From: Incurvaria masculella | Taxonomy: Eukaryota > Arthropoda > Insecta > Lepidoptera > Incurvariidae | Length of the DNA: 64,000 bases | NCBI GenBank assembly: GCA_946894095.1 | Contig: OX335660.1 | Coordinates: 9,925,001-9,989,000 of the forward strand | Direction: 5' to 3' | Shown here: positions 53,352-64,000 of the stretch, in pieces | How positions within the stretch are numbered: the first letter of the stretch is position 1 | Layout of the letters: every line of letters starts with the position of its first letter | The notes under the pieces: model-generated | Seen by the model: only the letters and a program-made list of their open reading frames with translations | What the model was told of the DNA's origin: nothing | Databases searched by the model: none | Made by a program: the position numbers and the translations under genes

Positions 53352-53575
53352 GCGTGTTTGCGTCCACTGCTGGACATACGCCTCTCCAATTTTTCTCCAG
53401 TCCTCCCGGCCCTCAGCGGTACGGAACCACTGCTTTCCGCCGACGCACTTGATGTCGTCGTCCCACCTGGCGGATGGTCTTCCCACACTCCGTTTTCCTG
53501 TCCACGGCCGCCAGTGTAGGACACGGTTACTCCAACGGTCGTCGTCTCTTCGGCTGACGTGGTTTGCTAGTAACC
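53349..53575 (-). pseudogene. RTE-type LINE ORF2 C-terminus, frame still open
   Basis: Minus frame from about 53575: SRRDDDRWSNRVLHWRPW, GKRSVGRPSARWDDDIKCVG, then FRTAEGREDWRKIGEAYVQQ and stop at 53349. The order RW..RVL.WRP, GRP..RW.DDI and W...GEAYVQQW is the standard end of RTE-type ORF2 proteins in insects. About 75 codons are open without a stop, so this truncated copy is relatively young. It has no start codon of its own. Confidence 0.75.
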
Positions 53576-53654
53576 TGTACTTTATTGTTTGTTTATTTAT
53601 TTCCTATCTTGAAACACTCTCTTGTAGGAGGTATCGAAAACGGGCGAAAGAACT

Positions 53655-53800
53655 GCAACATTCTGGCGGAATAAGTAGACGCACTGCCAGTGAAAGGTTT
53701 ACTTGCTAGTTTTAGTCCAGGCTTGCACTATGCTTATAAAGTATTTCTCTTAACACTTTACTTTCTTTAATTAATGTGTCTTTGCTTCGAAGTCATTTTC
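53655..53800 (+). repeat. SINE family 2 copy (plus)
   Basis: CTGGCGGAATAAGTAGACGC (A-box region), TTGCTAGTTTTAGTCCAGGC (worn B box), then TTAATTAATGTGTCTTTGCT. It is the same order as the minus copy at 7545-7700, directly reversed. Confidence 0.6.
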
Positions 53801-53924
53801 GAAAACATTCATTGAAAAAGCGAGGTCCTTGCACAGCACGATTAAGAATAATTTAACTATTTGTTTTAATATTACTCTTCTGTATCACCATAGGGAATTG
53901 TATTACTTACTCTTTACTTACTAG

Positions 53925-54118
53925 GTTTTCGGGTTACCATCGCATTCAATTAATGATGGTCGAAGCGGCAATGAAACAGTCCGCATTTTCTATCCAGTAT
54001 TTTTTTTCCCAGTTTAGTGTTTAGCGGTCTTGACATGACACCTAGGTCCCATGGGTTATTTTGGGCTAATCGAACAGTAGGTACAACACCTACGTATCCA
54101 TGTTCAGTCACATAAAAA
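53925..54118 (+). repeat. SINE family 1 body (plus), diverged
   Basis: GGTTACCATCGCATTCAATT, GATGGTCGAAGCGGCAATGA and CTTGACATGACACCTAGGTC to CGTATCCATGTTCAGTCACA. The head is absent. Confidence 0.6.
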
Positions 54119-54871
54119 CCATTTAAACGAAAATTCCAATATATATCTAAACATAACTCTGAATCGCCTCATCCAAACAATAGAGTATCTAACAAACACG
54201 CGGATTTGGCAATAATCTTTGTTAGATTTTTTATTGTTCGCTTTTTATTGTTATTTGCAGTATCGATTAAAACGTCCATTCTTCGCAAGATGGACAGTTG
54301 ATGGGTTTATTCGGCTCTTTAGTTTGACGTCTCTGGACGGCTTGGTGCCGGATGCTGCCAGCGCTATTTTTTTTCTCGCGTCGTTAATTCACCAAATTGA
54401 TTGCAAACGAATAATGTGATAATGATTCACAATCGTTTCCAATTCTCGATGTCGTCACTGTGGCTTCGGTCGTTTGGTGGTAATTTTGAGGAATGCACAA
54501 ACCGGTTCACATCCGTGTCCTGACTTGAATAAACAATGGGTTATCCAAGGTTAGTGGCACAGATAGTGATGTTCATTTAAATCACATTTCTCAAATAATT
54601 TACTTAAAGTGCAATTCTCGTTATCCCTTTTATGTGACTCGACATGGATGGTTACACACTTCCACACGTCACAACCCACCTAACATTGCTTATTAATGTA
54701 TCTTATTAATTTAAATACATAACAATGCTAAAAAAAATGCTCAACGTCCGAACTCACAATTCCAGACTGCTCAATGGAATTTTATTATTGGTCACAATTC
54801 TTGGACTAAGAACCATTGTAAAACTGACTTTATTTGACGCTGTTGATTTCCTTAATACTAAATAAATAAAA
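54119..54871. other. No recognised gene; one short SINE relic
   Basis: A 66-codon plus frame at 54219-54419 is not recognised. TGTGACTCGACATGGATGG at 54637-54655 is a short reversed SINE family 1 tail. Confidence 0.4.
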
Positions 54872-54935
54872 TACCACACCAACTGTCATGATATTAGTTA
54901 GCCCAACACACATCATATTCCGGGAGGTCACGACA
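54872..54935 (-). repeat. SINE family 1 fragment (minus)
   Basis: TACCACACCAACTGTCATGA and GCCCAACACACATCATATTC match the reversed 3' part of the body. The rest is missing. Confidence 0.5.
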
Positions 54936-55145
54936 TTTTTGGTCACGATAAGGTAAATGGCTGAATCTGGGTTCACGTCTTAGGGCCGAGTGCACGAACG
55001 TACAAAAAATCAAAATCAACGTCAAAGTATGATCAAACACGTCTCTTCGTGTGGACAGTACGGAAGGAACTCTATGCGGATCACTAAAAGCGACGTGTTT
55101 GAACATTGATTAACTCGGCCGTCTCTTCGTGCAACCGGGGCTTAG

Positions 55146-55640
55146 AGACCAACCCTCTGATGCTAAATATGTCGGTCCGCCTGTTCCCAGTGGTTGCGTT
55201 ATCTAGATTGGCTATATAAAATAGATGTTGGTATGTAACTGCTGATGGATGTACAGATTTTCTAGAAATATTGATACCTATTAATTATGCAACAATAACC
55301 AGTCGGTTTTTTATTAAATACTTAAATATACCTAAAGTTATATCTGTAACCTAAATCGCCTATAACTAACAAATGCAACCAAAATTTTGTTCAGTTTTTA
55401 TATTGGTAACTAAGTATGTACTGATACTTTCATGCTTCGTCCTTTGCATTCATTTATCTTATCATATATATTTTTTGTCACCATAACTACTTTTTCAGCC
55501 GCCTTATCTACGTAACGCAACCACTTGGAACAGGCAGACTAACACAGTTAGCTTCAAAAGGTTGGTCTTTATCCTGTGAACCCAGTTTCAGCCATTTACG
55601 TTATCGTTACTAGTTTTGTCGCGACCTCCTAGTCTATCAT
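55146..55640. repeat. Inverted-repeat element, family D, copy 2
   Basis: ACCAACCCTCTGATGCTAAA on the left pairs with TAGCTTCAAAAGGTTGGT on the right. CGCCTGTTCCCAGTGGTTGC pairs with GCAACCACTTGGAACAGGC. The right side continues TTTATCCTGTGAACCCAG as in copy 1. It is about 250 bases longer than copy 1 because of extra interior sequence. Confidence 0.6.
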
Positions 55641-55812
55641 GGGAACTGGGTGCCAAGCCACGATCTTTCTTATATTACGCGGCTAGATTTAACTGCATGG
55701 AAAACACTTCATTGCCGCTTACTCATACCATAGATTGAATGTAAGCTCAAACCAACCCGTGCGGGATTAATCCTACCACCTAGCACGGAATTCGAACCAC
55801 GAAAGACGAACC
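55641..55812 (-). repeat. SINE family 1 fragment (minus), diverged
   Basis: GGAACTGGGTGCCAAGCCAC, GGCTAGATTTAACTGCATGG and AACCAACCCGTGCGGGATTA match the reversed body. It ends at ATTCGAACCACGAAAGACGA, as the fragment at 17640-17775 does. Confidence 0.5.
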
Positions 55813-55927
55813 TATTATATTATTAGTCCTCTTTCATGACATGCACTATGCATAATATACTGGAACATTTGTATAAACACATTACTAAAGGAATAAATAA
55901 AAAAAACAAATTTAACAAAAAAAAAAT

Positions 55928-56546
55928 AACCGACTTCAAAGAAAAAGCACTAAAAAGTAAAAAATAATTTTCATTTTTGTAGTTACGATTTCTGTTATTT
56001 TTTGAGTCGTCGTCAGCCGGGCATGCGCTGCGCCAATCAAGAGAACTTAACCTAACCTAACCTAACCTAACCTAACCTTGGCTGATACCGACTCAAAAAA
56101 TTACAGAAATCGTAACTACAAAAATGAAAATTATTTTTTACTTTTTAGTGCTTTTTCTTTGAAGTCGGTTATTTTTTTTGTTAAATTTGTTTTTTTATTT
56201 GTTTATTTTTAGTGAATCTAATGTAAACTTACTAATTTGTAAACGTCCTTTCCAATAAAAAAAGAATCACCGAAATCGGTTGGCGTTATATTGAGTTATT
56301 CATCCATTTGTCGCGCACATCTTAATACAAATTTAAGACTTTTATGATTTTCTCATGGATATCATTGTCAGAACTTAACCAAATTTAAATGGGACCACCC
56401 ACTTGGGAAGCACTAGCTATCATTTAAAAAAATAATTATCAAAATCGGTTCACTCAGGCAAAAGTTATGAGGTAACAAACATAAAAAAAAACAAAAAAAA
56501 AAACATACAGACGAATTGATAACCTCCTCCTTTTTTGAAGTCGGTT
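55928..56546 (-). mobile_element. Inverted-end element, family A, full copy 3 (reversed)
   Basis: Same structure as 20436-21073 in the opposite orientation. The hairpin comes first (arms 55928-56018 and 56080-56170) with a CCTAA-rich loop, then the body to CCTCCTCCTTTTTTGAAGTCGGTT. The length of 619 bp is close to the 638 of copy 1, and most blocks match base for base. Confidence 0.75.
56048..56077 (-). repeat. (TTAGG)n tract in the family A loop
   Basis: About six CCTAA units on the plus strand, in the position and relative orientation found in copy 1. Confidence 0.85.
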
Positions 56547-57205
56547 AAAAATGTACTATTATTTCAGATCACAGTTCGCAGGCGACAACATTTTTATGGT
56601 ATCAAATTTTCTAAAATAAAAATTACATTCATATGGTATGGAAAAACATTACATTCGAGTTTTAATAAAATGTTAAATTAGTAAGTTTAGAATAAATTAA
56701 ATCAAATGTATTCGCACATTAAAATCTGACTAAATACAGCATTATAATTGATATTTTGGTTACATGCCGTATGTCTGCATCACAGAAACATTTTATTTGT
56801 CTTACGTCAATGCATTGTTCAAAGATTGCCTGCGATGCCGTATCGAAGGCTTTGTCTAAAGTCACTTAATCATTGCACGTCATTGTTTGGATAATACCGC
56901 GTTGGGCAAGTTCATATGAATGGGAAAACCTCGAAAGGGGTCGAAGAGCACAATCAAAGAGGTGATCTTCGTGCACACGTGAAATAGACAGGTGCTTTGT
57001 GAATATTGAACGGTTCAAGGATTATCTACAAACAAGACATTTGAGCTGCTCGTAGGTCGGAGCATAGATTAAAGAGGTAGGGATAGATAGGTAACGTGCT
57101 GAATAGGGATAATAAACGTCCACAGGTGGCGTTGTACGTTTCAAAATACATTAAATTGAAACCTCATTGGTTTTTTTATTTACGACATTGCTTAAATTAA
57201 AGAAA
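56547..57205. other. No recognised feature
   Basis: AT-rich at first, GC-richer after 56820. No frame of note and no repeat recognised. Confidence 0.4.
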
Positions 57206-57523
57206 AAAAACCAACCAAGTGCGAGTTGGACTCGCACACGAAGGGTTCCGTACCATAAACACCAAAAAATCACGGTTTTTGCATGGGGACTCCCTTGATT
57301 TTTTATATTTTTTTTAATTTACCTATTTGTTGTTATAGCGGCAAAATAAATACACACTCTGTGAAAAATTCAGCTGCCTACCTATTACGGTTCTTGAGAT
57401 ACAGCCCTGTGACAGACGGACGGACGGACGGACGGACGGACGGATGGACGGACGGACGGGCGGACAGACAGCGGAGGCTTAGTAATAGGGTTCCGTTTTC
57501 ACCCTTTGGGTACGGAACCCTAA
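57206..57523 (-). repeat. Dispersed repeat family B, copy 4 (minus)
   Basis: CAACCAAGTGCGAGTTGGAC, CGAAGGGTTCCGTACCATAA, TTGTTATAGCGGCAAAATAA, a long (GACG)n array at about 57416-57470 and CACCCTTTGGGTACGGAAC. Very close in sequence to copy 2. Confidence 0.7.
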
Positions 57524-57849
57524 AAATGTAACGTTTTCACCACGGCTACCCAGGCAAATTTTGGAATCAACCTTAGTTCAATGACGGTGTGGCTGTGGCC
57601 GGTTATGGCAATGACGGGAGATGGAGCTGGTTAGAAATGTATAGTAGCATAGTACCAGCGAGAATAAGCAGCTTTCGGCGAGTCTTGTACGTTGTATGAG
57701 GTACTATCTATACCTTTCCCTTTAATCTATACTCGGATGCGCCTTGCTTCTCGTGCGAGATGTCATGGATTCATTCATTTGAAGATATATAACGACTTCT
57801 ACATTGAAGCGTTGTTACCAGACCTTGAACATCTGAAAACGGTTCTTGG
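57524..57849. other. No recognised feature
   Basis: Mixed composition. An 87-codon plus frame at 57692-57955 crosses into the possible tRNA-like block that follows. I do not recognise the product. Confidence 0.35.
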
Positions 57850-57945
57850 TCTGGACACTCGTCTGCAACAGAAAACGAACCTGCGACCTTTGGGTTGCAT
57901 GTCCCCTGCACTGCTAAGCTATTCAGACATTTACGTCGGCCAAGG
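57850..57945 (-). repeat. Possible tRNA-like SINE head (minus)
   Basis: On the minus strand: AATAGCTTAGCAGTGCAGG (A-box-like TAGCTTAGCAG), then GGTCGCAGGTTCGTTTTCTG (B-box-like GGTTCGTTTTC) about 30 bases later. No second copy was found in the window, so the family is uncertain. Confidence 0.35.
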
Positions 57946-58029
57946 AATTTCTTAATTGTATTCTAATCGACACAATGCTATTCTATCTAGACGATAGCTA
58001 TGATGCTGATTTCGCATACTAAAACGTAT

Positions 58030-58375
58030 TGCGATTCGATAGGCTTGGTGAAGTACCTCTGGGCGCAGTTTGGTTCTGGGTCGGTGACCATTTTCAACCG
58101 TTGAAGCTGGCCGTGATTCGTTTTCCACGTAAAACTGTAGGTCCCCCCCTTCTTGACTTACTAGGTAGTAAAGTTAATTCCACCTAGGTTGGTACCATCC
58201 CATTGAATGAACGATGGTCGAAGTGCCAATAAAATTGTCCGTTCCATCCAGTTCAATGAACCCGAGCAATATAAGAAGGGGTCCTGACATGGCACCTAGT
58301 TCCCATGTTGTGTATTAGGCTAATATTTGACGGTCAGTTTGCTATTAGCCATCCATGTAGGTACAGTTACGAAAA
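58030..58375 (+). repeat. SINE family 1 with worn 5S-like head
   Basis: GCGATTCGATAGGCTTGGTG, TGGTTCTGGGTCGGTGACC (degraded 5S C box) and GCTGGCCGTGATTCG, then the shared body GTTGGTACCATCCCATTGAA to TTAGCCATCCATGTAGGTAC. The order of blocks equals that of the copy at 14041. Confidence 0.65.
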
Positions 58376-59770
58376 AAAGTAAAGAATGTTGAATATTTAA
58401 TTTATTATCATAAATAATATTTTATTATCTCAAACCGCCTAAAATATTCAACTCTCTTCGATGTGTTTTTTGCAAAGTTGAAGAACAATAAAGTTTATCA
58501 AACAGCGTGACGCTGTCAAACATTGCGGATACATTTGTAAATGAATTGTAAATTCTTCATATGAATATCCATTTCGAACCAACTTGACCTATAAATAAGT
58601 GATGACCGAAAGCAACGAATTCCCAGCGCTCTGGGCCGAGTTCTTCAGAACTAGTTTTATTCTGGTAGTAATTTATTCGGATTCGGCTTTCGGCAATAAA
58701 CAAACACATAACAATCAATTTATATATTCTAAGATTGTGTAATTGATTTATAACAGATCAGACTCTGGGCACTTTCAGATTCAAAGTGGCTTCGGAATCT
58801 ATTAGACCCACTCGCAGCGTCAAACCGGCACTGATAATTCGGCCAATCGAGTGAACGTATGCAGAGAAAAAAAAGGCTTTTGTATAATTTATGTTATTGT
58901 TGGGACCAGTTTTGTTGGTTCATATTGTTTTGACTCTGTGGTGTAACCAAATGAGTGGCCGATCATTGGCGTAACGTTTGGTTCGGTTATCCGACAAAAG
59001 AAAGTAATGGTTAGAGACCAGGTCAGGATAAATAACTTGGACTTACGAGGCCTACCCTTACGTATTAAGAAGATAATGAAGTGATCAAGTTCCATATAAT
59101 GGCCCGTGTCTGTTTCCTCAGTCAAATTAGGAAAAAAAATCTGATATTTTGCACATTCGTTAAAAAAACTTTTAATTTAAAACTTAAAATAATAATAATA
59201 ATGAGAGTTACGACTGTAGGTTTTTTGTATTTTTGATACATAATCTTATTTCCGTGATATACGCCTCTAAAAAAATTGTAATACAAAAAAAACAGCACTT
59301 AGCATTTAACATCAATTCTTAAATTTGTATGCATGTATCTCTAGACATCTTAGGGCAAGCAATCCGAAGGTGGCAGGTTCCTGTTCTGCTTTATATGAAT
59401 GCATGCAAAACTTAACAATTAGCTGGTACTACGGCGGAAAATTCCCATTTCCAAATCGCTCCGTGATCGGTACGTGCAAACGGGTGTTATATAAATATAT
59501 GAAAATGGTAATAATACAATAACACAAATAGTTATTGTTAAACGATTCATGCTAAAAAATTCAAATTGATTAGATACATCGTGTTAACGAAAGTATCTTG
59601 CAGATGTTGGAAAGGCAAAAGCTTTCGACAAATTAATTGATAGATTTTTTTTTAACAAACCTCTGTACCACATTGTTTGCATTAAACTTAAGTCTTAGTA
59701 GAGCCCTCTGTTAAGTTAATCTGTAAAACAATTCTGGTTCTGGTTGTTGCAGGAGTGGCAACGCACCCAC
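58376..59770. other. No recognised gene
   Basis: AT-rich with short chance frames (78 minus, 65 plus). Around 59330-59390, GGTGGCAGGTTCCTG is B-box-like but no A box fits. Confidence 0.4.
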
Positions 59771-60149
59771 CTTAAGGTCCGCCCGTAAGCACCTGAAAAT
59801 TTCGCCTCCCATACAAACGTACTTTACTAATCATTTGAAAACCAATGTTCCAACTTACTTGATATTTGGTATCTAATATTAGGCTACAAATATCTGTGTC
59901 TGCATGCCTTTGTTTTTTCGGTAAATGTATTCTGGGTCAAACCACAGAGAAAACAAAATTCGTATGAAGATTTTCTTTTTGCTTTCATTTCATTCGGTTT
60001 GGATTTTTCAAAAAAACAAAAGCATGCAGAAACAGATATTTGTTACCTGATATTAGATATTAAATATCAATTTAATTGGAATAGCGGTTTCCAAATTATT
60101 AGTAAACTACGTTTGTATGGGGAGCATAGCTTACGGGCCGTTCTTAACT
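59771..60149. repeat. Long-inverted-end element, family C, copy 3
   Basis: CTTAAGGTCCGCCCGTAAGC at the left pairs with GCTTACGGGCCGTTCTTAA at the right. Inside, CATACAAACGTACTTTACTA pairs with TAGTAAACTACGTTTGTATG. It matches copy 1 closely throughout (TTTTTTCGG, GCATGCAGA...AGATATTTG). Confidence 0.7.
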
Positions 60150-60316
60150 TACAAAATCGGTAGCGCCGGTGGGAGCGTTCGATTGCAAATTTACCATTGA
60201 TTTTCTCGAGTTCCAACATGTTAGAACGCGTAAAAACTTCACAGGCTGCTATTTAGTGCAACGAACATTCGATGTTGCACGTCGCGAACTCGTAAGCGAA
60301 CTTACTACAGAGCCGC

Positions 60317-60426
60317 TAGTCCCAGTTGTTACCTAAACGGGCGTTTACGGATCTTCGAAGTTCCGTAAAGACGTCAAACTTCATACAAGTTTTTACTAGA
60401 TATTCTGTGGTTTTACTTCTTCAAGT
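60317..60426 (-). repeat. Family E end fragment
   Basis: TAGTCCCAGTTGTTACCTAA, GGCGTTTACGGATCTTCGAA and CTTCATACAAGTTTTTACTA correspond to the reversed right end of copy 1 (32370-32510). It is cut at 60426, where a SINE fragment begins. Confidence 0.55.
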
Positions 60427-60728
60427 TGGATAAGTACATTTCGTCACGAATGCGAGCTGCTCCATGGTTCGAAATCCGTGCAAAACTGTAGGTCCCCTTC
60501 CCCTACTGGGTGGTAGGGTTTAAGCCCGCCCGGGTTTGTACCATCGCATTGGATGAAATTATGGTCGAAGCGGCAATGAAATATTGTCCGTGTTTTCCAT
60601 CCAGTTCAATATAGCCGTGCTCGTAAAGGGAAGCTCCTGGAATGGCACCTAATTCCTTCGGGAATGTGGTATATTGGCGTCATAACAGTAGTTGCGTGGT
60701 ATTAGCCATCCATGTCAGGTTGCACAAA
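60427..60728 (+). repeat. SINE family 1, head missing (plus)
   Basis: Starts inside the middle segment (GGATAAGTACATTTCGTCAC), has the complete body and ends ATTAGCCATCCATGTCAGGT. Close to the copy at 13556. Confidence 0.7.
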
Positions 60729-60784
60729 ACAAAAACCTAAAATCAGCTAATAAAACGTACAAAGCATCGAATACTTTTCTAGTA

Positions 60785-60990
60785 ATTTCCAGCGTCTTCG
60801 GCCGCGCCTGCGCAGTAAACTAGTTATCTAAGAGCATATTATTTAATTAGTACTTATGAATGTTGACTAACGGCTCGCAGGCTCCACTGCTGCGGGCGCT
60901 TGCGTCACACCTGCTGCGCCGCGGAGCCTCCGTCTTGTGCAACAAACGCTGACCCCGTCCGCTGGCCGGCTTGCACTCACGCATGATAAC
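60785..60990. other. GC-rich island
   Basis: GGCCGCGCCTGCGCAG, a short AT gap, then GGCTCGCAGGCTCCACTGCT to CCGTCCGCTGGCCGGCTTGC. A 67-codon minus frame here is not recognised. Possibly regulatory. Confidence 0.3.
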
Positions 60991-61008
60991 AATTGGAAAT
61001 AGTCTTTT

Positions 61009-61100
61009 GGAACCCGACATGGGTGGCTTATACCACACAATTACCGTCATGATATTAGCCTAATACACGAAGGAATTAGGTGCCCTGCCAGGACCTTCCG
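61009..61100 (-). repeat. SINE family 1 fragment (minus)
   Basis: GGAACCCGACATGGGTGGCT, ACCACACAATTACCGTCATG and CGAAGGAATTAGGTGCCCTG match the reversed 3' end. Confidence 0.6.
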
Positions 61101-62111
61101 ATGTAATGGAAGCGTATGGAAGCAAGGATAAGGCTGACGGACTTCGGGTTTAAAACGCTTGGGCGGTATTTGTATCCGGTCGGCGTGGTTACTTTAAATT
61201 CAGAAATTAGACGTCTTTAAAGAACTATCAAGTTTTCGTTGCTAAAAATATTTACACAAAACGATGCTAAAAACAATTTAAAGCTTATTGTAAGATCATT
61301 TCATTGTTTTGGACGTAAAATAATGCAAATTCAAAATATCTTATTGCATATAAATTTTAGTGCAGCATACAATAAGAACAAAATGGTACAATTTCTTAGT
61401 CTGTTTTGAAAATTCTACACTGGTTTCTGGCAATGGTTTGAAAAATATGAACAAAACTAAATGAAAACACGAAAGAAAAGAATTACTATATACTAATATA
61501 CTAATATTAAAAATTAAAATTAACTTTGGTCATTATTTAACCTAATTTTCTTTTATAAATTCCTCTATGGTATAAATTTTTTTTTTCAGAAGCCATTCTT
61601 TGAGATTTTTTTAAAGAATCATTTATGGTTCAAATAACATGTATTTTAGTATCGAAATCGCACGAGCTTGCCTCATCCATTTCCACTCAATGAGGTTGCG
61701 ACAACTCAAACACTGAAAGTTGCACTCACCCCTATCATCTCCCCGAAATCTGAAAACAAAGAGAATTCTCAAAAGGTAACACAAACGTCCCCCACGTAGC
61801 CTGTCGCTTGCGGCGGGGGCGTCCTACGAGACAGACGGACAGATGCCAGGTGATGAAAGTATTGCGTACAATGGCGGTGAAGAGATTGATTACCCTCCTA
61901 TTAACACCAGAATTGACAACTTGATGATAATTGTGACGTCGGAATCGCCTTCGTTTGTTGTTCCGACTTTGAATGCGAGCCGTTATATTCGAGGAACGAG
62001 CTGCAAAGAATTCAAGGACATGACTTCCTGAGGATATTATAAAATTTAAAGGATGCTTCTTTAATTTGTTTATTTTGATTTATTAAATTTATACGTACCG
62101 TTATCTCATTT
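61101..62111. other. No recognised gene
   Basis: AT-rich. A GC-richer stretch at 61780-62030 is open for 62 codons (MPGDESIAYNGGEE...). I do not recognise the product. Confidence 0.35.
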
Positions 62112-62250
62112 GTCAGCCTCGGTAGCCCAGTAGCGCGACGCCTTGCGATTCGATAAGCCCCAGCGATGGTGGCCACAGTATTCTATCAATACCCAAATCT
62201 TATTACCCCATTTCGGAGTTAAAACTTATACCACTGTAGGTTCCATTCGA
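62112..62250 (+). repeat. SINE family 1, 5S-type head fragment
   Basis: TCAGCCTCGGTAGCCCAGTA carries the A-box-like GGTAGCCCAGTAG, followed by CCTTGCGATTCGATAAGCCC. The same blocks lie upstream of the 5S-like part at 14041 and 58030. The 5S promoter itself has decayed. Confidence 0.45.
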
Positions 62251-63554
62251 CTTCATACAGTTACTACTTTGAAGGCAAATTATTAAGAAAGCAAAAATAT
62301 TACATACAGATAATTTTGAAGGCTGTAACGACATAAAGCTTAGCGCCCTAGACTTCTTTTTCTTTTCTTCTTCACTGTGTGGATGGTTTTAGGTAATGCG
62401 GTAAAAAACAAGTGGAATCAGACGCAAGTTGGAATGTCCAAACCGCGAGAACCAAACAAGAAATGTTTTTATGTTTTTTCTCTTTTGTTTGGTCCATTTA
62501 CATAATTAATAGAACTGGTTTGTATCAGTCATCAATGTTCTTGGTTATTCCCCTGTGGTTGTTACCTAAAGCTCTAAGGTTTTTTACGTTGCGTATAATT
62601 CTCGTTGGTCTAATAGATACTTCACATTCTAATTGATTTAATTATTGCACGCATAAAACATGGGTTAGTGCTTTCAGAACGAAGATAAACATTTAATAAA
62701 TGAGAGTGAATAAACTAAAAAAATCGTATGCCTTTGAGCTATGGTATTTTTTGTCAAAGACCGCGATTTCGAATTCCAAAGTTTTGTTACATATGAAAAT
62801 GTGCAGATTCATTGAGGATAAGGATAATTCCATTATTAATTACATGGTTAACCTATTAAGTACGGGTTACCCGCCAGGGTTGCTATCTTCGAATTGGTGA
62901 AGGTCAAGTTGAATTGTAGGCTTTCTTGTACATAGAGAAAGCCCTTGTATGGAATACGGTATATTAGGCTAACATCACGACAGATTTAACCAGATAGAAA
63001 ATAAAATAGTGACATGCCAGTTGGAGATTACAAAAGTTGTCTTAAAGTTATGTCAGCCTAAAATCGGCCAATAATGAAACTTTTATGGCGCCGCAATCAA
63101 ACAATTAAACGCAATGACTTGTAATGATTGCTCACAGCCACGCCGGTGATTTACACAGGCTATACGGTTGCCGTGACCGCTTCGGCAACCGGTGGACAAT
63201 GGTAGCACAGGTTTAAATTGGGTCAAATGGGACACAATTTTATATAATGATTTGATGAAATCCGATTGCTGATAAAATGACCTTCAAATAGAAATAAAAA
63301 AAGGCATGATACCAATTGACTCGGAATGTAGTTTTAAACTCATATTCCACCGGGAAATGCCAGCAAAGGGTACTTATCCTACATTAACAACCGAAAAATA
63401 TATCTTTATTTTGAACATGCGAAACCGGTTTTTAAATTCGTTTCCCTGTCATATTCTGCTTCCATAACATTGTGTCGTCTATAACCTGGGCATTTCCGGC
63501 TTTGGTCTCTTGTGTCGAAAACAATGGGTAGGACGCCATGTTCTGAAGGTCCCT
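62251..63554. other. No recognised gene
   Basis: AT-rich with chance frames of 66-74 codons. No repeat end identified. Confidence 0.4.
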
Positions 63555-63615
63555 ACTATTAGATGGTAGGATCAGGCCTCCCTGCCCAGGTTGGTACCAT
63601 GGGATGAACGAACCT
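63555..63615 (+). repeat. SINE family 1 body fragment (plus)
   Basis: CTATTAGATGGTAGGATCAG and CCAGGTTGGTACCATGGGAT match the start of the shared body. Short and diverged. Confidence 0.4.
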
Positions 63616-64000
63616 GCACGCAAACTTTGGTTACGTCCACGCTGCTACAGATATTCGCATACATTTAAAAGTAATGACAACATTCATGACGCTCGCATTT
63701 CATAGTAATACCATTTTGGAGGAGGCTCCAACCGAGTCCAGCGTCCGCAAGAAGTGAGTTTGCATTAGGGTTCATTGTTGTATGCACGTCAAAATAGTTT
63801 TCAGGCTAGCGAAATTTATGTTTTTGGTTTGTAAAGCGTACTCCTCAACGTAAATTAATATATGTTTTACGCTTATTCACTAGATAAATATGTAATCTTG
63901 TACCACAGAAAACCAAATTCTCTAAATCATTTATAGTTTCCAAGCGCCGGCTTAAAAACAGAGTAAAAACCTAGTATATAGGTGTTTCCAAACATATTTC
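63616..64000. other. No recognised feature
   Basis: AT-rich end of the window. Nothing recognised. Confidence 0.4.

Overview
The window looks like repeat-rich, non-coding nuclear DNA from an insect, most likely a moth or butterfly. The base composition is AT-rich, there are short TTAGG runs (the insect telomere unit), and the repeats are of kinds common in Lepidoptera: an RTE-type LINE tail, a mariner with D,D34D, a Penelope-like element, and SINEs with tRNA-like or 5S-like heads. I found no host protein-coding gene that I can name. Almost every long open frame belongs to a transposable element or is a chance frame inside a repeat. The window is probably intergenic or lies in a large intron.

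Four elements carry recognisable proteins. (1) A CR1/L2-group non-LTR retrotransposon lies on the minus strand at about 22.24-27.48 kb. It has an L1-type ORF1, a 0.9 kb spacer containing a diverged tandem duplication, and an endonuclease-reverse transcriptase ORF2 split by one frameshift. (2) A complete mariner lies on the minus strand at 30.61-31.90 kb with an open transposase and matching ends. (3) A 5'-truncated Penelope-like element lies on the minus strand at 49.21-51.00 kb. It has YVDD reverse transcriptase and GIY-YIG domains, a 69-bp inverted terminal arm, a 15-bp target duplication and a hammerhead-ribozyme-like motif after the stop codon. (4) Dead LINE 3' ends occur at 14.85, 33.6, 43.4, 51.7 and 53.35 kb.

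Most of the rest is short non-autonomous repeats. One SINE superfamily occurs about twenty times. Its members share one 3' body of roughly 250 bp but carry one of three heads: two different tRNA-like heads, or a 5S rRNA-like head preceded by a tRNA-type A box. A second tRNA-like SINE occurs about five times. Inverted-repeat elements include a family ending in AACCGACTTC whose full copies (20.4 and 55.9 kb) contain a hairpin with 91-bp arms and a TTAGG loop, a family with long ends including ACAAACGTAG (5.1, 28.3, 59.8 kb), and three or four smaller families. A ~290-bp repeat with an internal (GTCC)n array occurs four times.

Several short GC-rich islands (near 21.6, 35.8, 37.9, 39.2, 43.1, 52.35 and 60.9 kb) stand out from the AT-rich background. 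Two of them end in good splice-donor-like sequences. They are the best places to look for exons of a host gene, but nothing in the sequence proves transcription. All assignments come from reading the sequence by eye. Boundaries of diverged repeats are approximate, and subfamily names are left open where reading alone cannot settle them.
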